NCBI GenBank assembly: GCA_021730635.1
Contig: JAJNNC010000003.1
Location: 620,001 to 684,000, forward strand
Reading direction: 5' to 3'
Length of the DNA: 64,000 bases
Source of the DNA: Catalimonadaceae bacterium JC749
GTDB taxonomy: Bacteria > Bacteroidota > Bacteroidia > Cytophagales > Cyclobacteriaceae
Position numbers and translations under genes: made by a program. This document shows positions 55,220 to 63,783 of this stretch, one piece after another. Under the pieces are notes generated by a model. The model saw only the letters and a program-made list of their open reading frames with translations. It did no database searches and was not told the DNA's origin. How positions within the stretch are numbered: position 1 is the stretch's first letter; the number at the start of each line of letters is the position of its first letter.

Positions 55220-58144
55220 ATGTGGCACAACCTGACTAGTCTTCAATATTGTAGATTTTTTTTATGCATCACTGTCGTTCTTTTTTCCTGCCAAGGGGAG
55301 GAAGGAAAAGAACAGCGCCTGGCGCAGGCAACGACAAAACCTGAAGCGAACCGTTTCACGCCTGTGGGCATCACGCCGGAAGGATCACTGGATGAACCCA
55401 TGATGTTTGCCGTACACACAGATGGCACGGCCTATATTATTGAACGGAAAGGGGCTTTAAAAAAATATGATCCTCAATCCGGAACGGTAAAGCTGATCAC
55501 CACCCTGCCCGTGTATACGAAAAACGAACAAGGGCTGATAGGCATGACGCTCGATCCTGACTTTGACAATAATCACTGGATTTATCTTCAACACGCCCCT
55601 GCCAACGAGAGCATATTCCAATTGGACCGCTATACGCTGGAAGAGGATCAGCTGGTAGAAGGTTCCCGCAAGGTGCTGCTCAAGATTCCGGTAGACCGTG
55701 AGGGCACCAACCATACGGGAGGCGGCATAACCTGGGATGATCAGGGTAACCTGTACCTTACGGTGGGCAACAATACCGGTAATAGTCCTTTTGCCCAGAC
55801 CGACGAGCGACCCGGACGCCAACCCTGGGATGATCAGCGGGGAGCCGCCAATACCAATGATCTTCGCGGCAAAATACTGCGTATCCATCCCGAACCCGAT
55901 GGCACCTATACGATTCCTGAAGGCAACCTGTTTCCGGAAGGCACTCCTAAGACACGTCCTGAAATCTATACTATGGGGCACCGCAATGTGTGGCGCGTGT
56001 CGGTAGATAGCCACAACGGCTGGATTTACTGGGGTGAAATCGGGCCGGACCAGGACCAGGATACGGAAAAATCGCCGAGAGGGTATGATGAACAAAACCA
56101 GGCCAAAGGCCCGGGCTTTTTTGGCTGGCCTTATTTTATTGCCGACAATCAGGTAATTCCTGTGTATGACTATGCCAACAACGAAGTGGAGCAGAAACTA
56201 GACCCTGCCAAGCCTGTCAACCATTCGCCCAACAATACGGGATTAACGGAACTGCCACCGGCACAGCCTGCTCTGATCTATTATCCTTATGCCCCTTCTG
56301 ACACATTTCCTTTAGTAGGTTCCAGCTCCCGTTGTGCCATTGGAGGCCCCATTTACCACCGTTCCGATTTTGAAAATCCCCAGCGACCCTATCCGGCCTA
56401 TTATGAAGGCAAATGGCTCATGGCCGACCTCTCCCGTTTCTGGATCATGGCCGTCACTCTGGATGACAGTGGGCGGTACCAGTCTATGGAGCATTTTGTA
56501 CCTGATTATCATCCGGCACAGCCTATCGATATTAAATTTGGTCCGGAGGGCGATTTATATGTCTTGGAATATGGCAGTAATACAGCCAGGTCCGCCTCAG
56601 AATCACGCCTGGTCAGGATTGAATACAATGCCGGTAACCGTAAGCCGGTGGTACAGGTAGCGGCCGCCAAAAAAGGAGGCGCAGTCCCTTTCACCACCAC
56701 CCTATCCTCGGCAGGTACCAGAGATTATGATGGAGATGCTTTGACCTATGCCTGGGCAGTGGTTTCCGAAGGTGGTACGCCCCAAACCTTTACCGATACG
56801 CATCCGACCGTCACCTTCGAGAAGCCCGGGGTGTATACCGCCACACTGACCGTCACCGATGCCGCAGGGGAAAGCAGCAGCCAGTCTATCGAGCTTGTCG
56901 CTGGCAATGAGGCCCCCGTTGTTTCTTTTCAGTATGAGGGTAACCAGACCTTTTTCTTTCCTGACAATACGATTCATTATCAGGTAGCAGTCACTGACCG
57001 GGAAGATGGCAGCCTGGCCCAGGGTGACATTGATCCGGCAGCAGTAGCGATCAGTATGGATTATGTATCAGAAGGATTTGATATAGCGGCTATCACTGAT
57101 GAGAACAACAGTCAGCATGCGGCTACCGATCATATCATTGCTCAAACCTTGATCAACAACAGTGACTGCAGGAGTTGCCATACAGTGGATGTAAAAGCAG
57201 TGGGTCCCTCTTACCTGCAGATCGCAGAGAGATACAAGACAGCGCCACACGCTGTGGATAGCCTGGCCTGGAAAATCCTGCGGGGTGGCACAGGCGTATG
57301 GAGTACGGAAGCCTATATGCCGGCACATCCTTCCATGTCGGTCAATGATGCCCGTACTATCGTGGCATATATTCTCAGTGTCAACCAAAAAAACGAAAAG
57401 CGCCCTGTCAAAGGCAGTTATGTGACTACGATACCGGCAGAAGATAACGGGAAAGGTGTTTATATTCTCCGGGCCGCCTACACGGATCAGGGAGCAGGCA
57501 CGGTTCCTCCCTTGACCTCCGACAGTATCATTGTGCTGCGCAGTCCAAAATTAATTCCGACAGAGGCGGACACCATACAGGGTGGTGCTGTCCGCGATCA
57601 GTTGGACGAATATGTCTTTCTGACCGCAAAATCCAATGCCTACATCGCCTATCAGCAGATTGATATGACAGGTATCCGGCAGGTAACCTTCCAACCGAAC
57701 TGGCACATCTATGATATCTACCGGGGTGGAAATATTGAAGTACGGCTGGATAGCCCTACCGGCGAGCTTTTAGGAACCACAGAAATTACGGCAAGGCAAT
57801 TCAGCTTAAAGCTTCAGGGTTTCTGGGGGGAACCCAGCGAGCCCTCTGAGCGTGCTGATTCCACAGCGCAGGATGGTACGCAAAGTGGTCCTTCCAGCGC
57901 CAATGCCGGCGGTCCACGCCAGGAACTGGCTGGTGAGGCTTCCCCCGCCGATGACAGGATTGATATTGACAATTTCTTTTCCCGGGCAGACCGTAATACG
58001 GGTATCAAAGCATCCAAAGCAGCGATCAAAGCGGTCAGTGGCAGGCATGATCTCTATTTTGTATTCAAACATGATACGGCGGACGACAAGGAGTCTCTCT
58101 TTCCGCTGGCCTCTATCACACTTTCTAACCAGGTGAATCCATAA
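55220..58144 (+). CDS. PQQ-type sugar dehydrogenase/PKD/cytochrome c lipoprotein
   Basis: This 974-residue lipoprotein (ATG 55220, lipobox VLFSC) has a glucose/sorbosone-dehydrogenase beta-propeller (about 45-440; GLIGMTLDPDFDNN, NHTGGGITWDDQGNLYLTVG, GHRNVWRVS), a PKD domain (about 480-565), a cytochrome c domain with the heme motif CRSCH (Cys650 to His654) and an axial Met later, and a C-terminal beta-sandwich resembling a carbohydrate-binding module. Electrons from sugar oxidation would pass from PQQ to heme. A TTG at 55199 is also open. It starts a three-gene operon. Confidence 0.9.
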   Translation: MWHNLTSLQYCRFFLCITVVLFSCQGEEGKEQRLAQATTKPEANRFTPVGITPEGSLDEPMMFAVHTDGTAYIIERKGALKKYDPQSGTVKLITTLPVYTKNEQGLIGMTLDPDFDNNHWIYLQHAPANESIFQLDRYTLEEDQLVEGSRKVLLKIPVDREGTNHTGGGITWDDQGNLYLTVGNNTGNSPFAQTDERPGRQPWDDQRGAANTNDLRGKILRIHPEPDGTYTIPEGNLFPEGTPKTRPEIYTMGHRNVWRVSVDSHNGWIYWGEIGPDQDQDTEKSPRGYDEQNQAKGPGFFGWPYFIADNQVIPVYDYANNEVEQKLDPAKPVNHSPNNTGLTELPPAQPALIYYPYAPSDTFPLVGSSSRCAIGGPIYHRSDFENPQRPYPAYYEGKWLMADLSRFWIMAVTLDDSGRYQSMEHFVPDYHPAQPIDIKFGPEGDLYVLEYGSNTARSASESRLVRIEYNAGNRKPVVQVAAAKKGGAVPFTTTLSSAGTRDYDGDALTYAWAVVSEGGTPQTFTDTHPTVTFEKPGVYTATLTVTDAAGESSSQSIELVAGNEAPVVSFQYEGNQTFFFPDNTIHYQVAVTDREDGSLAQGDIDPAAVAISMDYVSEGFDIAAITDENNSQHAATDHIIAQTLINNSDCRSCHTVDVKAVGPSYLQIAERYKTAPHAVDSLAWKILRGGTGVWSTEAYMPAHPSMSVNDARTIVAYILSVNQKNEKRPVKGSYVTTIPAEDNGKGVYILRAAYTDQGAGTVPPLTSDSIIVLRSPKLIPTEADTIQGGAVRDQLDEYVFLTAKSNAYIAYQQIDMTGIRQVTFQPNWHIYDIYRGGNIEVRLDSPTGELLGTTEITARQFSLKLQGFWGEPSEPSERADSTAQDGTQSGPSSANAGGPRQELAGEASPADDRIDIDNFFSRADRNTGIKASKAAIKAVSGRHDLYFVFKHDTADDKESLFPLASITLSNQVNP

Positions 58145-58146
58145 AT

Positions 58147-59001
58147 ATGTGTAGATTCTTTCCATTGAGTTTCCTATGGTTTACATGCCTTTCCACCGGG
58201 CTTTTCGCCCAGGATACTACCTATACCAACAGCATCGGTATGGAATTCGTGTTAATCCAGCCGGGGAGTTTTGTATTGGGCAAATTTCAGCCACCTTACC
58301 CCCAACCCAGCAACGCACCTCAGGCAGAAAATAACAATCCTGATAAACCCAGAGGATACCATGCAGTAGAATACCAACGGGCCAGGGAACTAGCGGAACA
58401 GGAGGCCTTACCCGGCTTTACCGTCACCATTTCCCAACCTTTTTATATCGGGAAATTTGAAGTGACCCAGGCACAGTGGAAAAAGGTGATGGGTGACAAT
58501 CCGTCTGTCTTCCAAGGAGACCAGGTCAGTGGAGACAGTGATCAGCACCCGGTAGACCATGTGAGCTGGCAGGAAGCGCAGACCTTTATCCGGAAGCTAA
58601 ACCAGATGGAAGATGGCACGAGACATTACCGTTTGCCTACCGAATTTGAATGGGAGTATGCTGCCCGTGCCGGTGCCCAGGAGGATATTGCCTGGGAGAA
58701 CATCCGAATCATGGCACAACTCGGTGGGCGTACCACCTATGCAGTAGGGCAAAAGCAACCCAACGCCTGGGGCCTGTACGACATGCTGGGCAATGTATGG
58801 GAGTGGGTACAGGATTATTATAATGAAAAAATTTTTGCTGATTCCATCCCTCTCACAACCGGTAAAGAGCACGTACTGAAAGGCGCTTCTTTTACGGGAG
58901 ATGTGAAGAACGCTACCTACATGACCCACGCCGCCGGACCGGGCAACGGCTGGGACGTAGGATTCCGTGTGGTGATGGAAATAAAACCCTCAGAGCAATG
59001 A
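58147..59001 (+). CDS. SUMF1/FGE-fold protein without catalytic cysteines
   Basis: This 284-residue secreted protein has a signal peptide (SFLWFTCLSTGLFA) and a formylglycine-generating-enzyme fold: NSIGMEFVLIQPGSFVLG, FEVTQAQWKKVMGDNPS, YRLPTEFEWEYAARAG, LYDMLGNVWEWVQDYY and the final GWDVGFRVVM. Real FGE uses Cys residues near the C-terminus, but the mature chain has none. It is probably a binding or structural member of the family. It begins 2 bp after the dehydrogenase stop and overlaps the next gene by 4 bp. Confidence 0.88.
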   Translation: MCRFFPLSFLWFTCLSTGLFAQDTTYTNSIGMEFVLIQPGSFVLGKFQPPYPQPSNAPQAENNNPDKPRGYHAVEYQRARELAEQEALPGFTVTISQPFYIGKFEVTQAQWKKVMGDNPSVFQGDQVSGDSDQHPVDHVSWQEAQTFIRKLNQMEDGTRHYRLPTEFEWEYAARAGAQEDIAWENIRIMAQLGGRTTYAVGQKQPNAWGLYDMLGNVWEWVQDYYNEKIFADSIPLTTGKEHVLKGASFTGDVKNATYMTHAAGPGNGWDVGFRVVMEIKPSEQ

Positions 59002-59729
59002 CCAACCAAAAAGGCAAACCCAAATTCCTGTTGATACCCTTAACACTCTGCAGCCTCTTAGGGCTTTCGCTCATTTGCGGTGTATCTTTTGCCCAAACCG
59101 GCAATATTCCGGAAGGTTTTAGGCCTATCTTCAATGGAAAGAACCTCCGGGGCTGGCACATCAGCCGCACTACACACCAGGGCACAACCCCCGACATTTC
59201 TGTAGAAGAAGGTGTACTTACCTTGAAGCAGCATCCTTACGGACAGGGTGGGGTGCTTCTCACCGATAAGTTATACAAGAATTTTGAGTTGTATGTAGAA
59301 GTAAAAGTTGATTCTTTTTGCAATGGCGGTATTTTTCTTCGATCTACCGAAAGCGGGCAGGCTTATCAGGTTGAACTGGCAGAGCCCGGCGGCACTGGCA
59401 ATCTGTTGGGAGAAAGGCTACCCATCAGCCAGAGTGCCGAAGCTACGGATATTGAAAAAGTGTGGAAGCCTAATGACTGGAATGCCTTCCGCATCCGGAT
59501 GGTAGGTGATATTCCGCACCTCACCCTGTGGGTCAACGGCGAGAAAATGTGGGAGGTGACGCAACCTGTGAATGATTTTACCGCCGGTGCTACAGCAGGG
59601 ATGATCGGCCTGCAGGTACATTGGTCGGCGACCTATTCAGCGGCCGCGGAAGCTTTCGACATGTCTGGCTCCTGGCGTCCGGGTGCTGCCCACCGTTTTC
59701 GCCATATTGCGATCAAAGAAATCAAATAG
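58998..59729 (+). CDS. DUF1080 family protein (3-keto-disaccharide hydrolase fold)
   Basis: This 243-residue protein has a signal peptide and the DUF1080 beta-jelly-roll: FRPIFNGKNLRGWHI at the start, GGIFLRSTESGQAYQVEL in the middle and WNAFRIRMVGDIPHLTLWVN near the end. Members hydrolyse 3-keto-glycosides or bind glucans. It overlaps the SUMF1-fold gene by ATGA, so translation is coupled. With the PQQ-type dehydrogenase it suggests periplasmic or surface sugar oxidation. Confidence 0.88.
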   Translation: MTNQKGKPKFLLIPLTLCSLLGLSLICGVSFAQTGNIPEGFRPIFNGKNLRGWHISRTTHQGTTPDISVEEGVLTLKQHPYGQGGVLLTDKLYKNFELYVEVKVDSFCNGGIFLRSTESGQAYQVELAEPGGTGNLLGERLPISQSAEATDIEKVWKPNDWNAFRIRMVGDIPHLTLWVNGEKMWEVTQPVNDFTAGATAGMIGLQVHWSATYSAAAEAFDMSGSWRPGAAHRFRHIAIKEIK

Positions 59730-59765
59730 CTTCACGTTCCTTCTCTCTATTTAAACTGCGTAACA

Positions 59766-60134
59766 ATGCCCTCATGGTTCGATAAGTTAAAAAAAGAAGG
59801 CAGCCTATTGCTAAAGAAAGGAAAGGACAAAGCCGTGAGCAGTCCTTTGGCTAGTTTTATACTCAACAGGACTCGAGTGAGCCGGTATGGTAAGTTATCG
59901 CATCTGGAATTAGATTCTTTCCAGCAAAAGATCAGTTTCTCTCTTTTGTTACTGGGCGAAGAGGCGCCCCTGAACGTGAGCTTAAGCTACGAGACCCGTA
60001 AAAATGGCGCCAGCCATGGCTTGATGATCACAACGGCTTCTATCTCAAGAGAGTGGATAGATAAGCTCATGCAGCAATATGTAATCCATAAAATAATCCC
60101 TATTCCAAAAGAATTATATACCCTATTAAACTGA
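59766..60134 (+). CDS. Small hypothetical protein, paralogue A
   Basis: A 122-residue basic protein with an amphipathic N-terminus (LKKEGSLLLKKGKDKAVSS) and a C-terminal domain ending SREWIDKLMQQY ... IPIPKELYTLL. It resembles the next protein in this last domain. I do not know a family. It starts 36 bp after the DUF1080 stop and may belong to that operon. Confidence 0.65.
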   Translation: MPSWFDKLKKEGSLLLKKGKDKAVSSPLASFILNRTRVSRYGKLSHLELDSFQQKISFSLLLLGEEAPLNVSLSYETRKNGASHGLMITTASISREWIDKLMQQYVIHKIIPIPKELYTLLN

Positions 60135-60142
60135 TAGCTAAT

Positions 60143-60415
60143 ATGTTACATCTCAAGATAGAAAATCTCAGGATGGATTCCACAGAAAAGAAACTAAACT
60201 GTAAAATGGAGTTAGCGGGTGAAACGGCTCCTATCGATGTGGAAGTCCATTACAAGATCGAGCAGGAAGGCAATGATAAAACACTGGTCATTACCTCATT
60301 GGCATGCTCACGAGAATGGATTCATAGAATTGTCCAGGACTTTGTGCCTGAGGATAAAAGAAGAATTCCACTGCCCAAAGAAGCCCATACGATTGTGGAT
60401 ATTCTGAAAATTTGA
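60143..60415 (+). CDS. Small hypothetical protein, paralogue B
   Basis: A 90-residue protein corresponding to the C-terminal domain of the preceding one: beta strands (KIENLRMDSTEKKLNCKMEL), then SREWIHRIVQDF and RIPLPKEAHTIV. It is separated from the first by 8 bp, so the pair probably arose by duplication and is translated from one mRNA. No basic N-terminal extension is present here. The function is unknown. Confidence 0.65.
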   Translation: MLHLKIENLRMDSTEKKLNCKMELAGETAPIDVEVHYKIEQEGNDKTLVITSLACSREWIHRIVQDFVPEDKRRIPLPKEAHTIVDILKI

Positions 60416-60475
60416 AAGAGCAGTCAGACAATGTTGCTGCCATCTGTAGCACTGTCTGCTATTTCATGCACCTGA

Positions 60476-61654
60476 TTAAATCAGATTTTTGGCATTACTC
60501 AGCTTCCTTTTGAGTTCTTTTGCTGCTTCCGTATATCCCCCCTCCGATCCGTCAATAAAATGGATGTGTTTGGCATTGAGGTTTTCAATATAACAGGTCA
60601 TCACACTTTCTTTACTGATGTGGTGGCCAAAGATGAGGTTTCCTTCTTTTTCCTGCGCCGACAGATACTGAAGAAATGCCAGACGCTTATCCTTCTGCCC
60701 AGAAATAATAGTGTTGATCCGTCCGTCTACGATCAGGGTGTCGGCATTTGAAATCAATTGCGCAAGGTAGTCCCGGCCTTTGATATTGCCTATACTCCAG
60801 TTATATCTGAAACAGAAACGTCCCCAAAAGTTTTCCAGCCATCTGAGAGCAAAATAATTCACCTTCCATTGGCCATACTTTGCCATCATTTCTGTTCTTA
60901 TTTTCTGAAAGCCGAGTAATAATTTCAGCCGGTCCAGCGACAAGGGATTACGCTTATCTATGTTTCCGTAAATTTCATCTATTTTCAGCAGCACATCCCG
61001 ATACACCGCTAATTGGTGAGCAGAATACACCGTTTCGATCAGATAACATACGACCTCATTATCGTCGGCAGGGGGTTTGACCTTATCCCATCGGCATTCC
61101 AGTCCGGTCAGGTTCAGCACCTCGGTCTTCGGAAACTGTCTGTGTTCCTCTCTTGAGATTTGTTTGATGAGCTGCTCGGCAAAGCGCAAACCATCGCCTA
61201 TGATGACAGCCTTACTGAAGCTGCCAATACCAAACCGTACTTTCGCTATCTGCAGCGAATGGCCTGCTTGTAAGATTTCCTGCATGGATATACTGCCAAT
61301 ATGCAGGGCCAAACCCATTGTTTTTATGCTATTCAAATTATGCAGAAACAAGCCAGTCAACACCTCATGCAACAAGGGTTCGGGCACTAGTAGCGTACCC
61401 CCATCTCCGGTAAAGAAAAAGGGGATTTCAATATTTCGTGCTTTGGCAATATTGAGTGCTACAATCAGACTACCAGCCGCTACCAGGTTTACTTCGTTGT
61501 GTTTGCCGGTACTCACAGCGGCGGTAGAGTTTTTCACATCCGAAATAATGATATACCAATCGGAGGGTACCGCCGAAAAATTATCTCGTTGGAAAACTTC
61601 TGTGATAGAGAGATTGAACAGTTTGAGATCCCTGTAGAAATGTATATTACTCAT
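60476..61654 (-). CDS. DUF3095 family protein
   Basis: This 392-residue protein belongs to DUF3095. Its N-terminal half has a cyclase-like pattern: WYIIISDVKNSTAAV with a metal-type Asp, GKHNEVNLVAAGSLIVAL, and IPFFFTGDGGTLLVPE with the second acidic residue. The C-terminal half has an adenylate-cyclase-associated-like fold with no motif I can name. I chose the ATG at 61654 (MSNIHFYRDL); an upstream ATG at 61681 adds nine unsupported residues. The activity is unproven. Confidence 0.82.
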   Translation of the reverse strand: MSNIHFYRDLKLFNLSITEVFQRDNFSAVPSDWYIIISDVKNSTAAVSTGKHNEVNLVAAGSLIVALNIAKARNIEIPFFFTGDGGTLLVPEPLLHEVLTGLFLHNLNSIKTMGLALHIGSISMQEILQAGHSLQIAKVRFGIGSFSKAVIIGDGLRFAEQLIKQISREEHRQFPKTEVLNLTGLECRWDKVKPPADDNEVVCYLIETVYSAHQLAVYRDVLLKIDEIYGNIDKRNPLSLDRLKLLLGFQKIRTEMMAKYGQWKVNYFALRWLENFWGRFCFRYNWSIGNIKGRDYLAQLISNADTLIVDGRINTIISGQKDKRLAFLQYLSAQEKEGNLIFGHHISKESVMTCYIENLNAKHIHFIDGSEGGYTEAAKELKRKLSNAKNLI

Positions 61655-62043
61655 CGGAGTCAGGATGAATATTGTCAACAAAATAGTTTGGTAGCCCTAT
61701 AATTACTTTCTCAAAGCAACTGATCATGCGCTTTGCATAGGAGGAGCCAGACTTAGGTGATGATGAACGTATTTCAGTTTCTCGATGCGTTGAAATTGCT
61801 GAAAGCCATTGAGTCAGGCACGCTCATGCATGTTATATGTGTTGTACAACACAATGAAGATACGAAGAAAAGCCTCGGGTTGTATTGCCGTATGCCTCAA
61901 ATTATTAGTAAAAATATTATTGTATGCTCTGTTGTAAACATATTTTCAAAAGCGCCAAGCCATTTTCCTCACTATCATTCCCTCGTTTATAACTCCCCTA
62001 CCCTGCTTCTCGTTTATGATAACAACATTATGCAACTAAACTT
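61655..62043. other. Spacer between divergent DUF3095 and EcsC genes
   Basis: No promoter match or RNA hairpin is clear. A 130-codon open frame (61757-62149) overlaps the start of the EcsC-family gene in another frame and looks like chance. Confidence 0.35.
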
Positions 62044-62865
62044 ATGTCACCCATACTTAAAAATACCAGAAGAAAAGCTTTTTCCTCTCAGGAACCTGCC
62101 TCTTCGTCTCCAGACGAGGCAGCCCATCGCCTGTCTTACTATGAAGTAGTAGCCATGGGAGAACTCCGCAACTGGCAGGAGCGCATGCAAAAAAATCCAG
62201 GCCTGCTGAGCAAGTTATCCAGAGGAGCACAGCAGCGGATCAACCGCATCATTCCTGAACGCATCCATCAGGCCATCACCGTAGCCATCAAACAGATGGT
62301 GCGTTCTCTCTTGTTTGGTGCTGAAAACACGACCCGGAAAATTCTGACAGACGCTTCTTTAGAGGAAAGAGAGTTGCGGGTTAAAAAACGAATTTCTTTT
62401 TATAAAAAGCTGGCAGCCACCGAAGGAGGTGTTACCGGTGCCGGCGGTTTCTGGATGGCCATGGCTGACTTTCCTGCTTTGCTGGGCATCAAAATGAAGC
62501 TGCTCTATGAGGTCGCCGCCTTATACGGGTATGATATGAAAGACTACCGAGAACGCTTGTATCTGCTAAAAATTTTTCAACTGGCCTTTTCCAGCCAGCA
62601 ACAAAGGAATGTCGTTTACCAGCAAATTGTCGACTGGAAAGAACAAAGCCAGCACTTACCCGAAGATATTCATGCCTTCGACTGGCGTACCTTCCAGGCA
62701 GAATACCGCGATTATCTGGATTTGGCGAAGCTGGCTCAAATGATACCCGGTATTGGGGCCGTAGTGGGCTTCACGGTCAATTACCGCCTGATGAATCTGC
62801 TGGGAAAAACAGCCATGAATGCCTATCGTATGCGTTGGGAACAAGAGCAGCGTATCGACATCTGA
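62044..62865 (+). CDS. EcsC family protein
   Basis: This 273-residue protein has the EcsC domain: a helical N-terminal region (YYEVVAMGELRNWQERMQ), a glycine-rich segment (GGVTGAGGFWMAMADFPALL), and the end segment IPGIGAVVGFTVNYRLMNLLGKTAMNAYRMR. EcsC proteins are linked to ABC transport and peptide secretion in some bacteria, but the role here is unclear. No ABC genes are next to it. The start (MSPILKNTRR) is well placed. Confidence 0.83.
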   Translation: MSPILKNTRRKAFSSQEPASSSPDEAAHRLSYYEVVAMGELRNWQERMQKNPGLLSKLSRGAQQRINRIIPERIHQAITVAIKQMVRSLLFGAENTTRKILTDASLEERELRVKKRISFYKKLAATEGGVTGAGGFWMAMADFPALLGIKMKLLYEVAALYGYDMKDYRERLYLLKIFQLAFSSQQQRNVVYQQIVDWKEQSQHLPEDIHAFDWRTFQAEYRDYLDLAKLAQMIPGIGAVVGFTVNYRLMNLLGKTAMNAYRMRWEQEQRIDI

Positions 62866-62902
62866 TGACAAAGCCACACTGCCCTTGTGTTTTATAATAT
62901 TG

Positions 62903-63673
62903 TCAGGCCGCTCGTTTGGCCGCACCGAGACTGACTTCTTTCTTTTTGGCCAGTTGAATGACGCCTATCTTGTCGAGCAGTAGAATGACATAATAGGTAG
63001 GGTCTATCTCATGCCAGCGGATTCCTCCAAAGTTAGCCCGTGAGCCATGTTTGTGGTGGTTGTTGTGGTAGCTTTCTCCCATCATCAGGAAGTCAACCGG
63101 CAGAAAGTTTTTAGAAGTATCCTTTACCGGGAAATTGACATAGCCGTATTTGTGGGCAAACCAGTTGATAATGGCACCATGGATAGGAGAAAGGAAGAAC
63201 TGAACAGGAAGCAGCAACCATAGCCACCACAACGTAGCAAACTGCCAGTAAATCAACACATAAAGCGCTCCCCAGCTGATACGGGATACTATAGAACGGG
63301 CAAATTTGTCAAACGCCTGCCATTCCGGAACTCCCTTGGTGAAGCGCTCTTCCACCTTCATGGTTTTGTTGGCAATAGCGGAGTAGATGGTTTTGGTTTT
63401 CCACATCATCTTCCAGATACTTTCGTCATAAGTAGGCGAATGCGGATCATCCGGTGTATCGGCGAAAGCATGGTGCATACGGTGCATCACCCCATACCCG
63501 TAAGCACTCAGGTAATTAGAGCCCTGGAAGATCCAGGTCAGTACAAAGAAAACTTTTTCAGTAGTCTTCGACATGGTGAAGGCTTTGTGAGCAGCATACC
63601 GATGCAGAAAGAACGTCTGGAAAAACAAAGAGAGATACCAGTGCGCAATGAAAAAACCTATAATAATGTACAT
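62903..63673 (-). CDS. Acyl-CoA/fatty acid desaturase
   Basis: This 256-residue membrane di-iron enzyme introduces a double bond into fatty acyl chains. All three His boxes are seen: HRYAAH, HRMHH and HNNHH, plus several helices. I chose ATG 63673 (MYIIIGFFIAHWYLSLFF), which begins at the first helix; an ATG at 63763 would add 30 polar residues. It may adjust membrane fluidity. The upstream sigma-factor gene is on the same strand, 110 bp away. Confidence 0.9.
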   Translation of the reverse strand: MYIIIGFFIAHWYLSLFFQTFFLHRYAAHKAFTMSKTTEKVFFVLTWIFQGSNYLSAYGYGVMHRMHHAFADTPDDPHSPTYDESIWKMMWKTKTIYSAIANKTMKVEERFTKGVPEWQAFDKFARSIVSRISWGALYVLIYWQFATLWWLWLLLPVQFFLSPIHGAIINWFAHKYGYVNFPVKDTSKNFLPVDFLMMGESYHNNHHKHGSRANFGGIRWHEIDPTYYVILLLDKIGVIQLAKKKEVSLGAAKRAA

Positions 63674-63783
63674 GTCAGTTAAATTGAATAATAGGATTCG
63701 ACCTTCTTCCCCTGAAGGGAAGCATATGATAGCATAGACAACAGGATGGTGTGTTTGTGACAAAAAGGAATAAAAAAATTTTA

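Noticed and set aside
61757-62149. 130-codon plus-strand frame before the EcsC gene
   Set aside because: It overlaps the start of a well-supported gene in another frame and shows no family features.
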